DNA from: Cristatella mucedo
Taxonomy: Eukaryota; Bryozoa; Phylactolaemata; Cristatellidae
NCBI GenBank assembly: GCA_009760855.2
Contig: WPIO01000011.1
Coordinates: 4,702,501-4,766,500, forward strand
Direction of reading: 5' to 3'
Length of the DNA stretch: 64,000 nucleotides
Shown here: piece by piece, positions 21,655-32,871 of the stretch
Layout of the letters: every line of letters starts with the position of its first letter
How positions within the stretch are numbered: position 1 is the first letter of the stretch
Translations under genes and position numbers: made by a program
The notes under the pieces: generated by a model
What the model was told of the DNA's origin: nothing
Seen by the model: the letters and a program-made list of their open reading frames with translations, nothing else
Databases searched by the model: none

Positions 21655-22345
21655 GAATAATAACAATAATAATGCACTTGATAAAGCGCCATTAGAGAAC
21701 TCAGTCTCTTTCTAGGCGCTTTACATTTGCTGCAAAGGGAAATGCAATTGAATGGTGAGTAATATCATGCTTGATAAACAACATGAATAACATGGTTAGG
21801 GCTGACATGCACAGGGTCAGCATGCAAATGTGGTTAGTGGCAGCATGCACAGTGTCAGCACACATAAGCACATCAAGGACGAATCACAGGGACCCACTAA
21901 ATGCTGTCCTAAATAGGTGTGCTTTTAAGCTCTTTTTAAATGTGGTCAAGTCAGGGGATGTCGTGACGCAAGTCGGGAGGGAGTTCCAGGCTTTGGGAGC
22001 ATACGTACTAAATGCACGGTCTCCAAAGGATTTTAGGTTGGTACGAGGTATTTCCAGACTGTTGGATCCTGAAAAGCGGGTGGTACGATGCTTGGCCTGG
22101 TGGGGGAGTAGATCAGAGAGATAGGCTGGAGCCAAAGAATGAAGGAACCTAAAAGTGAGCGACAAAACCTTGAAGTCGATCCGTTGCTTGACTGAAAGCC
22201 AGTGCAAGTTGGCGAGAAGTGGTGTTATGTGGCAACTGCGACACTCACGACAGACAAGCCTAGCTGCAGAGTTTTGCACCAGCTGCAAGCGCGTGATTGC
22301 CTATGCCGGTAGGCCAGCAAGCAGTGAGTTACAGAATATTTCAGA
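21655..22345 (-). mobile_element. L2-type LINE family 1, 3' part with C-terminal RT ORF
   Basis: The tail and (AAT)n lie at 21655-21745. The minus-strand open frame 21884-22288 (134 aa) reads QLVQNSAARLV, then TPLLANLHWLSVKQRIDFK, APAYLSDLL, and FGDRAFSTYAPKAWNSLP. This is the conserved C-terminal part of L2/CR1-type reverse transcriptase proteins. It is one of the least decayed family-1 copies in the window. Confidence 0.9.
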
Positions 22346-22544
22346 CTTTGTGCGAAAGTAGAGACAGTTTGAGTTGACAGATATATGAAACTATTATTAT
22401 TTTATCCATTAAGGTACAATACAGAGAAGTAATGCCTTTAAAGCGCTTTAATATCGGAAACAATTATTTTTGCTCTATTTGTGGGGAAATGACATTCGCC
22501 AACCGGACGAAAATTAGTATCACTTCTCAAGTGCAAATATTCCC

Positions 22545-22860
22545 AATCCCTGCTTGTTTTGGTCTATCTTTCGGCAGTTTTTGATAAAATTGATGGCCAA
22601 ATCCTTCTTGAGCGCGTCTCATCCCGCCTGAAAATTATTGGCATTGCATTGCAATGGTTCAGGTCATATCTCAGTGGGAGACTCCAAAGTATTGATGTGA
22701 ACGGACAAAGATTATCCGAGGAACCTCTAAAATATAGGGTACCTCAGGGCTCCTTGCTAGGTCCGGTTCTTTTCATGGCTTATACTTTTCCTTTTTTCCG
22801 ACGTGATTGCAAACAAACGCTTACACCATTCGCACGGCTCCTATAGTTGCTGCCTGTCTT
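22545..22860 (+). mobile_element. L2-type LINE reverse-transcriptase core fragment
   Basis: The plus-strand frame has LSAVFDKIDGQILLERVSS, then ALQWFRSYLSGR and VPQGSLLGPVLF. These are the RT fingers-palm motifs of the L2/CR1 group. It is in the opposite orientation to the neighbouring fragment, so the two are separate insertions or an inverted copy. Confidence 0.9.
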
Positions 22861-22975
22861 TCGCAATGGAAATCTTTTACAAAGTAGATAAAAATCTAAA
22901 TTAAAGGCCAAATATTTGCCTGTCACGTAATTGGTATACGTAAGGTGAGAGGGGCACGGAAACTTGGTAAAAAAA

Positions 22976-23145
22976 TGCTAGCTGATTTAACAGCATCTTT
23001 TTGTTTAGCGACAGAAGAGCCTTTACGGCTATCACCACCGCTTGCAGTGACGATAAAGGATCGCCCACGACAGGATTCGAACCCACGACCTCGGGGCCAA
23101 GGTCTTGAAAAGCAACCGCCTTACCCAGTGAGCCATTACGGCTTA
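22976..23145 (-). mobile_element. SINE-1, tRNA-derived, well preserved
   Basis: The minus strand reads a tRNA-like head with A box and a B box whose complement GATTCGAACCC is at about 23075. The 3' body is GCAGTGxCGATAAAGGATCGCCC on the plus strand. It is close in sequence to the copy at 53267. Confidence 0.85.
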
Positions 23146-23399
23146 GCAATTGGTCTGTTACCAAAAATCTGAGTAAGTATTTTCAGGGTGATAGCATGGA
23201 CAGTTTTAGCAAGCTCTGACCTACAACACGACAGCAAAAGGGATGCCTACCACCTACTCAAGCTGGCTGTGATCGGTCAAAGGACAAAGTGACCCATTTC
23301 GTGCTCTCTCTCTCCAGGTCTTTAGTAGAGGCCAAAGGTCGAAACTTTAAATATTGATATATTGTTTTCTGGAGGCTCTCGTGGTACGGCATGTTTTGA

Positions 23400-23560
23400 A
23401 GTGGCTGCAAATGCAGACCGTTAATGAACGAGAACCGACGAAAAAGCATTCAGCCATGGGCTCGTCACCACGCCCCACGTTAAAGCTGATGAGTGGAGCC
23501 GTGTTCTGTGGACCGAAAAAAGTAAATTCACGATCCACAGAGAAGATCGCTTGTTTGATC
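23400..23560 (+). mobile_element. Tc1-type transposase remnant
   Basis: One plus-strand frame reads a short KADEWSRVLWTEKSKF segment, the conserved region around the second catalytic Asp of Tc1 transposases (usual form W-[ST]-D-E-S-[KR]-F). The Asp is replaced by Glu. No terminal inverted repeats were seen. Confidence 0.6.
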
Positions 23561-23765
23561 CATGCAATTCTTCCTTTGTGTGCTTATGCATGCCAGCTTT
23601 GTGCATACTGCCATTCACCATATTTTCATTCTGACCCTGTGTATTTCACCTCTAACCCTGCTGTCATTGAGCATGCTACAGTTAACCGATCAATCATTCT
23701 ATCTTTTGCAGCAAATTGAAAGTGCATAGAAAGAGATTATGTTCTCTTAGAGTGCTAGACAAATC

Positions 23766-23798
<33 letters not shown>

Positions 23799-23800
23799 TA
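23560..23800 (+). mobile_element. L2-type LINE family 1, 3' end with (ATT)n
   Basis: The 3' untranslated region (CTTTGTGTGCTTATGC, GACCCTGTG, TCACCTCTAACC) is followed by the tail and a long ATT run at 23766-23798. Confidence 0.85.
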
Positions 23801-24139
23801 ATGATCTATCTTTGAGTGAATGTTTTGGCTGTTTGTCTTTCGTAGGGTGATTAGCTGCTCTTCGTGATTTTCTGAGGTTTCAGCAAAAGTGATTGCGATC
23901 CGACTCTGCTTGGGTGCTCGGTAGCTGGGTGCTCGATAAAAGGAGACGAATCAGTACCGTCGCTCACACCTGCGTATGTCCTCAGATTCTTCCATTGACT
24001 TAATCACACGTAACGTAGGATTATATTGCATTGGCTGGTGAAAACTGAAAGAGGCAAGGAGGGTTCAGCTGGAATGAGCTCAGTGTAATGACAGTGTGCG
24101 ACTAGCATGCCACCTGATGCAATAGCTATTCTTTGCATG

Positions 24140-24177
24140 TGCACACACACTCTCACACACGTACACGTACACACACA

Positions 24178-24243
<66 letters not shown>
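24140..24243. repeat. (CA)n microsatellite
   Basis: About 100 bp of CA repeat, the last 60 bp nearly pure. Confidence 0.97.
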
Positions 24244-24244
<1 letters not shown>

Positions 24245-24262
24245 GCAAACAATTGGTATACA

Positions 24263-24420
24263 GAGCCGTGATAGCCAGGTGGTCGCTTATCACGACCGAA
24301 ATCGTGGGTTCGAGTCTTTTAGTGTGCAATCCTTTATAGTTCACTGTAAGAAGTGGCTAAAGCCATCAAGGCTCTTCTGCCAGTGTAATGAGGCTTGATA
24401 TTTGTTAAATCAACTAACAT
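24263..24420 (+). mobile_element. SINE-1 copy
   Basis: The head begins AGCCGTGATAGCCAGGTGG. The B box is GGGTTCGAGTC at 24306-24316. The tail GGCTCTTCTGCCA leads to AAATCA. Orientation is opposite to most SINE-1 copies here. Confidence 0.75.
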
Positions 24421-24788
24421 TTATTTATTTATGGAGGATCCAGGATATTCAAGTATTGACGCTCATGCCTTTTGCATGTCTGCAGTGCTGTCTGACCAGG
24501 CTAAGTGCTAGTATATAAAAACAGGGAATACAATATATTCTGACCGCGCTATTCAGCTGGAAATTAGGTGTAAAGATAGATATGATGCGTCGGAAATCAT
24601 GGAAATCACTTTTTAAGGATAAGAGAGGGCGAGCTTGCTTATTGCCCAGAACCGATCTAGAGAACTGGAGGAAGGCTCATACTAGCTGTTTTCTCTCGAT
24701 GCCATCAGAAGCACATTGACGATTTACCTACTCAACAAATGACGTGAGCATTTTGCAACTAGGAACGCCGAATCTAATTATTTAATTT

Positions 24789-24794
24789 TTTATT
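24789..24794 (-). terminator. Candidate polyadenylation signal of P450 copy B
   Basis: TTTATT on the plus strand gives AATAAA for the minus-strand gene, about 265 nt after the stop codon. It is not conserved in A or C. Confidence 0.3.
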
Positions 24795-25058
24795 AGGATT
24801 ATTCCACGGCAACACTAAAAATCTGAAAAATTCACTTTTCCCCTCCGATTAATACTAACCTACGACAGCTCCAAGTTCCAGAAGGTTAGTATACTCGCAC
24901 AAGGACGTTACAATGCTGTTCCAGCTGAAGAAAATTCAGCCACAGAAGCCATAATTGGCTCAAATTATAACATTACTTTGGAACGAGAAAAAGGAAAGGA
25001 CCAGTCAAGTGTGATGTAGCAGCGTGCTACAAAAACGAAGAAAATCCGTATTATCTTC

Positions 25059-25243
25059 TCAGCCGTTACTCCTCCGTTTGAAAATGGCTGAATAAGGAAG
25101 CGGCTTGTGAACCAGACCAACTTTGCCCTCTGCCCGGACTGTGCATCCAATCGGAGTCTCGATGTTGAAGTGCTGCAGAACGCTGGTGAAGAACAGGAAC
25201 AACTCGGCTCTGGCCAGACTCTCTCCGGGACACGCACGTCTAC
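25059..25243 (-). CDS. P450 copy B exon 5 (haem-binding, terminal)
   Basis: The acceptor CTTGCAG lies at the 25243/25244 border. The exon encodes [19 protein letters not shown] and on to IFKRRSNG and TGA. It contains the haem-thiolate Cys. It is nearly identical to exon 5 of copies A and C. Confidence 0.93.
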
Positions 25244-28200
25244 CTGCAAGCCATACGAGTACAAAGTATCTGAGGCGACATGCTTTGTAGGTTGCTGATA
25301 AACATACTCGTCGAGATCACATCTAATGAAGTAAACGAAACATGGCTTTGGAATTAGTCGCTAGCTATGCACGATGGCCAAGGCAAGGGTCGTACGCAGC
25401 ACAGCTGTAGTGGTAAACACTTGCATTGTTTGTCTCGCACGCTGGAAATTATGGGTAGCTAACTTCGCAGGCTCCGCTCCGTACCACTGAGTGTGCTTCA
25501 AATGCACATCCCCTGAGGGCAGCTGCCATTTTACATATAGGCAGGAAAGGCAGCTGGAGAAATCTTCTTTCCGGATTCGCATTCGGTATCATGTTCCGCA
25601 CTAGCACTAGGAGCAATTGCATCGCAAGGGGAATTTAAATTTTGAGTCCTGGTTACCAAATGAAGATTTTATACGAAACTAGATAGTGAAGTAATGCTGC
25701 TTCTCAGTTGCTTGAAGTTAATTACATGCGACAGGAGAATTAAATGGATTTTTTTTATAGCCAACATAGAAACATTGTTTGGAGAAATAGATAAGATTGA
25801 CAGTATATTGCATTTACAAAAGTACTTTGAATACTTTCACATTTCATATTGAAACTGGTTCACTGTTTGTTGGTTCTTCTTAATGTTGGATACTGACTCC
25901 TTTTCCTAATGATTAGATTTACGCGCAATGCATTCGTGGTCACATACCGAGGAATCAAGCAAGCTATTGGCAGTTGAAATACCTTCTTGACCGAAGGCCT
26001 AGAGAATTTGAGCTTGGACTTGTCAACGTTTATTTTTAGACTAAAGTCTGATAAGCTCCGAGGTATGCTACCGGAAGGTATAGTCATATGTGCAGTAATC
26101 GTTGTCTATCAATCGGACAAAGGAAAGTATACTTCTAGTCAACGATGAAATAAGCCTAATCCAAGTTTAAACGTTCGTTGGCGCAATGAAACACAATGTA
26201 ATAAGCGAATGGAACATTACTTACCTATACCAAAGGGAATTAACTTCTTTGCCTTTTCAAACTCCCCCTCTGAGGTAAGAAAACGCTGTGGGTTGAATTG
26301 GTGAGGTTTGGGGTAGATTTTGTCATCCAAGTGAACGTCGGAAAGGCTGGCGTGCAGCACAGTATCTTTACGAAGGAATTGTCCACCGATTGTCAAATCA
26401 GTGTCTATCCTGTGAGGAAGTGTGTCAATAGCTGTATTTGCCAGACGAAGCACTTCGGATAGGACTGCCTCGGTGTAGGGCATTCTAACCTTATCCTTCA
26501 GAGACGGCGGTCTTAATCCTGAAGTCAAATCAAGCTTAGTCAATTTTAGGACATCCATAATGCTCGAGGAAGCTTCAAAAAGATCTTTAAGTGCGTTACA
26601 GCAGTTCCATGATATTGAAAGCTCAGCTGAGGATGCGAAGGCAAACTTACCAACACACTGGTCAATTTCTTTTTGCACTTTAAGTTGAACTTCGGGGTGA
26701 ATAATCATGAATAACCACGCCCATATTAACGTGTTAGCCGTAGTATCCGTTCCGGCGACGAATAGTTCGGCAACTGATGCCACACAGTTCATTTCTTAAA
26801 AAGATGAACCAGAAGGAACTTCGTCGCAGAGAAAGCCGAACACTGGGCGGCGGGTTCTATGCTGGTCAAAAAGGCCAGTCATCTACAGCCCCTCCCATCA
26901 CGCTGCGTCTGCAAGAAGATTGCTAAACTGCTCAGCAACACTAAGCAATCAGGATAGTAACTTAAATTTCGGGTAACTCTTCCGTGCATGAGATGCAAGC
27001 CAAACGTCTATGACAACCACTGCCTTAATGGAGGTGAGTATAATGCTGAATGTGGGCATCGCATTTGAGGATATTTGATGCTGAGATGATCAACTCCAGT
27101 GGTAGGGTACTTCCGAAATGCGTCATTTGCGGTTTCCGAGTGAGCAGTAAGAAAGCTACAGTGCCACGAAAGCATGATTAAGTGCGTGCTGTGCTCTTAA
27201 AAAAAGTTCTACGACCCCAATTCAGACTGTCCGATTCTATAGGACAAGCAATAATGCTATAATTGAAATCCCATTTCTGCTAACGCTCAGCGTCTACGCA
27301 TATTCAAGGTGAAGACCCTCAATAATGCGATAAACGAAACCACATTTCTGCTAAAGCTTTTGCAATCACAATGCTTCATGAGCTGCTGATGCAGACATCA
27401 CTATGGTGAAGAAATTCGCTTAAAAATACCTCAAACGACACCGTTAGCAAATTTACGTTTACTTTGAAAGATCTATACCAACAGATCTGTCTACTCAGTT
27501 AATAATAATAATGCACTTCATAAAGCGCCCTCAGAGAACTCAATCTCTCTCTAGGCGCTTTACATTTGCTAGTTACTCAAAACCCCACACCTCCACCAAT
27601 GCCACCTGTTGCATCCGGTTTTCGGTACCACAAGATCCAGCTCAACCATGCATGTGGAACAGCTGCAGGAACCTAGGGAATTGCTTGTGCCCAAATGGCT
27701 TCCGAACCATGATTACTAGCCACAGCCCTCGTTCGCCGTTAAAACGGCAGTTAAATTTTACTAAGCACTTTGCAAGTTCCGTCATTAGAAATGCTGCTCG
27801 TTTCTGTGACTTACTGGAGACAAACGGAGATGGTAACGTCAGTGACAGATTTAAACGTTTACTTCCAGAATGAACCTTAGCTGTTTGGCAGAAATCTTTA
27901 AGAATATTGGAAAACTTCTTAGTCTAACCAGCCATTTACTGTGATCCCCATAAATATGCCAAAAGAAAAATCGGGGAGGCATGACATCACTGCGTCGCTA
28001 AGATTAAGTTTGTGAGAGGCTAATCCTTGAATATTTTAAAGATTATGATGAGAGACGGGTGGCTTTCGTATTAGGTGTGCCGTACGATGGACCAACATGT
28101 TAGATACGCCTGCTAATTGACCTACGATCGGAATTTGAAGAAGATTTATAGGTTATGATTGCACCGGCATTGGTCCTTCGACCCGGCTAGTTTTGGTGGC

Positions 28201-31200
28201 AGTGTGGAATTAGGCTAAGATTTAAATACGATATTTACATCCTGTATTCTCACTATTCGGTTAATTAGGAGCCGTTGGAGTAGATACTCTTGTGCTATTT
28301 AGATTTAATTATTTAAAAATCAGCTGATTCAACAGCCTCAGTTATCCAGTGGCAGAAGAGCATTTGAGGCTATCACCATGTTTACAGCAGGCACAAAGAT
28401 TTGTCTGCTGCAGGAGTTGAATCCACGACCTGTATCGCAAAGTTCCAGCACATTACCCCTAGACTAAGATCTAGGACTATGACACATTAAATGCTGAACA
28501 AACCATCCATAACGGCTGACTATTTATCAATTGGGCCGCAAACTCTTACATTACGCAGTGAGGTGAGGCCATTATATTTGTCTAGGTAAAGCAGACGGAG
28601 AAGGGGTCTCAAGTAGGTTTAGGAGACCCAGCCCCCTGCCTTTAGGCCATTTGAGTATGACTTTGGCATGATTGATAGCATATAAACAACTGATCGTTGC
28701 AGTGTGCATGCTCCACTACGTGCAGTTTTGCTAAGTTGATCTGAAGTATAGATGTTGAAATATTGAGAGCCTAGACTTTCAAAGAGGTATTACATATCGA
28801 AAGGCTAGCAAGATTAAAGCCATTGTATGACGAAATTTAAAAAGAAGCTTAAACATACCTGTTTATTTTATAATTAAGTAGTTCCTTGAGCATCATGTGC
28901 TTATGGTGCTGATAGCATGCCCACTGCTACTGAAGATATTTAAACGTTCACCCTGTGAAATGAGAGACCATGTAAAATCTAGCAGCTTTTTGTTTGATGA
29001 TATATCTAATGCAACCACTAATTGTTCCTTTAAGGTAAATGTACAGCATCTGTGAAGTACCTAGAACGAGATTCAGTTTCCCGAAGCTGCTATACAAATA
29101 AATTGTTTTTTTTTAGTTTTATTTTAAAGCATAGTAGTAAGGTAATTTAAGTAACCAGATTAAAACCATACAGGCACAGGGCAGCTAATAATAATAATAA
29201 CAACTAAGACGAGTAATTCGTAAAGCGCGCCAAGTGAGAAAAATTACTTTTTAGGCACTTTAACATGCAGCAAAAACGTGGCGTTTAAACACGAAGAACC
29301 CGAACTACTCACTAATGAATCAAGGCTTAACTTTCTTTGGAAGAAGAGTGATTGTTTAGGTGCTTTCGGACATAACTAACGCCAGCATGCCTAGCGACTA
29401 TCATCAATTTTTTAATAATCAGCTTTCACAATCAAGAGGACTACCGACCAAGTCTACGTAACAGCCACAGCCTCAGGAAACGCTTACCGTCAAATGAAGA
29501 CTGCTCGTTTCGTTGTTTCATCTCCTTCATCTGGATGAGATAGGCATCGATAAAATCGCGAGGACTGTCGGGATTCAACGTCTCCTTATGCTGCTGAATA
29601 GCATTCGTAAAATACTCCAAATTAGTATGCAGATCCTTGATATATTTATGATAGCCAAAAATATCTCCGGGTAACAATTTTAGTGGCGTAACGTCGATGA
29701 GGCTCATTTTCCGTATGAACTTGCCATGATTTAACCAATTATTCAGAAGTGAAGCGAAAACAGGATCTTCGTACTCAAAGCGGGAGCCGAGAACCAGGTT
29801 GCAGATGACATTTGAAATTGCTCGATGCATATGGCTGTCGATGTCAGCAGCACGTCCGTCCAGCTCCTCCAGTTGCTTGAGGAACGGTCCAACCTCCTCC
29901 ATGATCTTGACCTCCATGTCCACCTTGCCCATGCCCTGCTCTCGTAGAACGGTAAGAGCAAACTTTCGCTGCTCCTTCCAGTGAGGCGATGCAATTATTC
30001 CCTTATCTGCAAGAGTGGCTTGCATTGGAGCCGTTGCTGAACGACGCGATTCCCACAAATAACATTAATGGCCAACGCTGCGAAACAATACTGATTCAAA
30101 ATCATGCATCAAGCGCATCAGCACTCACGGGGATGCAAAAGCAGCCACTCAATGCAGCTGTACTTTGTGTACGTGTTGAATCTATTCTGAGCACTATGCA
30201 ATTCAAAGCAACCGTAGTGGTGCCATCTTTGATATCTAAGTAGACCTTCTAATGAGTTAATTTGCTAGGTGGTTGTTGCTAAAAATCTATTCGCAACTGC
30301 ATATTATTTAGAAGACAAAACCTTTTCAGCTCGTTCTTGTAGATACCTTAGGATTTAGCCAAGTGATCTCTTTACTACCAACAGTTGCTATTGCGACTTG
30401 CAACTATTTTAACATGTTGCTTGTCAATACATTGGTTCTAAACAGATCGGAGCATGCTATTGAGGTTGAATGGAATCAGTTACTTGCATGGCAATTAGCG
30501 AAAGGTCGACGCACGGACGAGTAGCTCATAGGCTTCCTAAAGGAAACAGAAAGATTTTCACTGATCCCATGGTAGAGTCTATCCAGGACGATTTTCGGCA
30601 CATCAGCAGACAGCACCAAGTCGGCCAGCCAGTGACCTACCGGGTTGACTCTTCGCAAGGCAGGGAGCGGGGGGGGGGAGGACGGGGTGGCACCCTCACA
30701 TCCCACCTTTGGAAGACAGCGCGAGTTGTAGAGTCGGGTGTGCGCGGCCGACGGCTCGAGAGGCGGACGCTGCACGGCAGACACGTTCGCAGACATGCGC
30801 ACTCGCATTCGATTGCCAGATTGCTCGACTGCTTGTTGATTGTCCAGTGGCTAAGAGAGCGAAATACGAACCTTCACCGGAATTTTAGAGACGGAACTTT
30901 ATTAGAGCGTCGTTCGTTCGTGGCATTAAGGTATTCTGCAGAGCCGCTGAGAACCTGAACGAGTGCTGCAGGGTTTGCCACTCTAAGAGTGCCCTGGTTA
31001 TCGGGTGGAGTCCGTACATGTGTCTCTTCGAATGTTTGGGAGGAGTTAGTGTGGGGATAAAACTGAACTAGACATGCAGCGACTTTAAGTGCTTGCGAAT
31101 GCGGCTCCATTTAATCACCTATTATTTATGGGTGCATCTCAGTCAAGGTCACGCCGTAAGCTCAAGACCTCTTGAGTAACCGCAAATAGGCTAGCGCCAG

Positions 31201-32212
31201 AAACCCTGTAGGCGAGGCTGCCTTCTTATTGTGCGTAGGCGCGCGTTGAATCGAATTCGTTTGTTGGCTACGCCGCTCTGCAAGCGGCTGGGTACGCCTA
31301 TTCCATCGCCAGTTCGGCTTTTCAACTGTATTCTAAAATTGTAGCTGTAAATTAAAATTATAACTGTATTATAAAATTTTATAATATAATATATATAGAT
31401 AATTATAAATTATATTATATATAAATTGTTTTCTTAAATTATATTTCTAAAGTTGTAGGTTCACCTATGCAGCACGAATACCATTATTTGCAAAGGAAAA
31501 CGATGAACGTTTAGTTATTCTTATTTTACGCAGTATTCCAGCAACTATGGCGTACCCACTGCGGTTGCACAAGCGCTCGCATAGTAAGAAACAGCTGCAC
31601 TAACATAAAAGGGGGGTCGGGTTAAGTATAGTTATAGACTCCAAAATCACATTTCCTTTGATATAGATTTATGCCTTCAGAGTCCAGAGGCGTACAACCA
31701 TCAAGCTTTCGGGTTACGATTTAAGATATACACGCAAAGTACGGAATGCGAGCACACTAATGGTAATGTAAGGAGAAGTGTAGAGCTATTACGAGAGTAA
31801 TTCTAAGAGCTGAGACGTATGCGATTATAGGGGTCGCGACTAGTCACGGTATTTGACATGAACAAAATTCCTTACCGGAGTAGATGGACATTAGTACGCC
31901 GGAGCCCGAAGGCCTGGAGCTGCATAAGTCAGCTTGGCGAACGAAGGCGTCGTGTATAACGTCGTAGTCGGTCATAAAAACTCGAGGGTTGCGACCGTTG
32001 AATATTGCATACACCGGATCAAACTGACGCTTCCAATTCTTGCGGTATTTAAGGATGTCTTCGAAATCAATCAGACTGGATCTCAGCGAGGTTAACCACG
32101 ATGGGCCCCTGGGGTATTTTTGCTTCAAGATTCCGAGTGCAGCAGCCAACCCTATGATAGCCAAGGCTACGGCCGACAGTAACAAATGTAAGATCCAATC
32201 CAGAAGCCACAT
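25059..32212 (-). CDS. Cytochrome P450, CYP2-like, copy B (492 aa, five coding exons)
   Basis: Joining 31876-32212, 29488-30006, 26651-26794, 26225-26518 and 25059-25243 gives an uninterrupted 492-residue frame; every junction is phase 1 with GT-AG. Features in order: an N-terminal membrane anchor (about residues 3-28), a YPRGP hinge, helix C WKEQR (W122-R126), the I-helix AGTDTT (299-304), K-helix EVLR (355-358), NPQRF (409-413), and the haem loop FGIGRRACPG with Cys436. Length and motifs are those of a microsomal class II P450 that takes electrons from P450 reductase at the ER. The substrate cannot be read from the sequence. Among P450 clans the FALTxLR, MGK and haem-loop wording point to clan 2. 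A conserved promoter lies upstream. Vertebrate CYP2 genes usually have nine exons, so five is a reduced structure. Confidence 0.93.
25244..26224. other. Intron 4 of P450 copy B
   Basis: Just under 1 kb, the shortest form of this intron. Its ends align with introns 4 of A and C. No repeat is recognised. Confidence 0.75.
26225..26518 (-). CDS. P450 copy B exon 4
   Basis: 98 codons' worth of sequence: [23 protein letters not shown] (ExxR), VHLDD, FNPQRF, IPFGI. The donor GTAAGT and acceptor TGACTTCAG are good matches. Confidence 0.95.
26651..26794 (-). CDS. P450 copy B exon 3 (I-helix)
   Basis: The exon is 144 nt, phase 1 to phase 1. It encodes [21 protein letters not shown], the oxygen-activation helix, and ends KEIDQCV. 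The first codon is split and becomes Glu. A 132-nt intron separates it from exon 4. Confidence 0.95.
27502..27572 (-). repeat. L2-type LINE 3' tail specific to copy B
   Basis: A clean tail (AATAATAATGCACTT, GAACTCAATCTC, TAGGCGCTTTACATTTGCT) interrupts sequence that is continuous in A (18355-18375) and C (49735-49755), so it inserted after duplication. Confidence 0.85.
28320..28480 (-). mobile_element. SINE-1 copy, diverged
   Basis: The landmarks CAGCTGATTCAACAGCCTC, GGCTATCACCA and a mutated B box (GAGTTGAATCC) are in order. Confidence 0.7.
28800..29115 (+). mobile_element. L2-type LINE 3' end, shared intron insertion
   Basis: The position and order match 19130-19455 of copy A, and the sequence is strongly diverged. 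It supports an insertion older than the unit duplications. Confidence 0.65.
29488..30006 (-). CDS. P450 copy B exon 2
   Basis: 519 nt, phase 1 to phase 1, acceptor CTCTTGCAG and donor GTAAGC. It encodes [19 protein letters not shown] (helix C, haem propionate Arg), [18 protein letters not shown] and [15 protein letters not shown]. Confidence 0.95.
30007..31875. other. Intron 1 of P450 copy B
   Basis: The intron contains a GC-rich island (about 30590-30800) and conserved blocks shared with intron 1 of copy C (30746-30773 with 55461-55488; 31051-31068 with 55748-55765; 31145-31330 with 55840-56020), plus an AT-rich tract at 31340-31450. No gene is recognised. Confidence 0.7.
31876..32212 (-). 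CDS. P450 copy B exon 1 (start, membrane anchor)
   Basis: The ATG at 32212 opens [21 protein letters not shown], a signal-anchor helix, followed by [23 protein letters not shown] and [22 protein letters not shown]. The donor GTAAGG gives phase 1. The same start is kept in copy C (MWLLEW). A short 5' untranslated part (32213-32245) follows an acceptor TTTAACAG. Confidence 0.95.
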
Positions 32213-32245
32213 TTCGCTGCTGGTATAAATTCACAATTCCTCCAC

Positions 32246-32713
32246 CTGTTAAAGCGTCAAAAGTTCAGATTACTAGTAAGCACCCAAAGATATTGTGCAC
32301 TTTCGGAGACTGTTTTTTTAGAGACTTTATGCGTTAAAATTGACTGCACCACGTTCAATCACTTCACCTAGGCTTAAACCAGCCCAAGCCCTATCTTACA
32401 GTCAACGCGAGCCATACACTGGGGCGGACAGTAATTACCTCGTTAAATGCATTGCATGACTAAAGGTACTTATAATTACAGTTTCGTGAAAGCCCTGGCA
32501 CTAAAATAACAAAATCTAGTCTACCTATGGAAATAAGCCTGCAGACAACCGTGCAAGCACCTTCATAAATTGTATTACTGAGATTCGGTACCGTAGGAAC
32601 CAAATTCAACCTAACAGATTTGCTGTTGAGCTCAAATACCATTAGATCGGACCCAAATGTTACAGATAACAGCAGCACCAAACCCGACGCAGTTAAGAGG
32701 AGTTTTGCCATAC
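32246..32713. other. Probable 5' UTR intron of copy B
   Basis: The donor CCAG|GTATGG (border 32714/32713) and the acceptor ending at 32246 are both present at the same places in copy C. A small signal-peptide-like open frame starts inside the donor (ATGG); it has an early stop in C and is not accepted as coding. Confidence 0.5.
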
Positions 32714-32831
32714 CTGGTCAGCTTGGAAGGAGTAGTCTATCAGCGATACTGACCACTTTGGCATCAAGCTCACAATTCCTAAAGCAAGTGACAGTGGCTC
32801 CGGGGAGAGAGAGAGAGAGACCTTTTTATCC
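32714..32831 (-). promoter_or_regulatory. Core promoter and non-coding exon of P450 copy B
   Basis: On the minus strand a TATA-like GGATAAAAAGG occupies about 32821-32831. The sequence from there to the donor at 32714 aligns with copy C (57352-57461), which carries GATAAAAGG. A start site about 30 nt below the box, near 32795, is inferred; the GA run at 32807-32820 lies between. Confidence 0.5.
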
Positions 32832-32871
32832 GCCGAGTGGCTCACATGACTTGCTACTGATAAAGCTGACA

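Larger units (their letters stand above)
24025..25058. other. 3' flank of P450 copy B
   Basis: The sequence aligns with the flank of copy A from 12048 (ATTGGCTGGTGAAAACTG block) and with copy C from about 45995. A (CA)n tract, a SINE-1 copy and an unmatched insert (about 24420-24540) interrupt it. A minus-strand AATAAA at 24789-24794 is about 265 nt past the stop and is a candidate polyadenylation signal. Confidence 0.6.
26795..29487. other. Intron 2 of P450 copy B
   Basis: The intron aligns with intron 2 of A and C. It holds an L2 tail unique to B (27502-27572), a SINE-1 copy (28320-28480), an old L2 3' end (28800-29115) and a minus-strand tail-like piece (29190-29280). No gene is seen. Confidence 0.75.

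Noticed and set aside
22976-23145. tRNA-like A and B boxes as a genuine tRNA gene
   Set aside because: The sequence is repeated with the same non-tRNA body elsewhere and does not form a cloverleaf, so it is a SINE.
24965-25264. 99-residue minus-strand frame over exon 5 of copy B (and the like in A and C)
   Set aside because: It is a shifted frame of the haem-binding exon. The true frame gives RRACPGE and joins in phase with exon 4.
30476-30808. 110-residue minus-strand open frame in P450 intron 1
   Set aside because: The frame is not kept in the aligned block of copy C.
32460-32711. 83-residue minus-strand open frame with a signal-peptide-like start
   Set aside because: Its start lies within a conserved splice donor, and the equivalent in copy C has an early stop, so it is probably 5' UTR intron.
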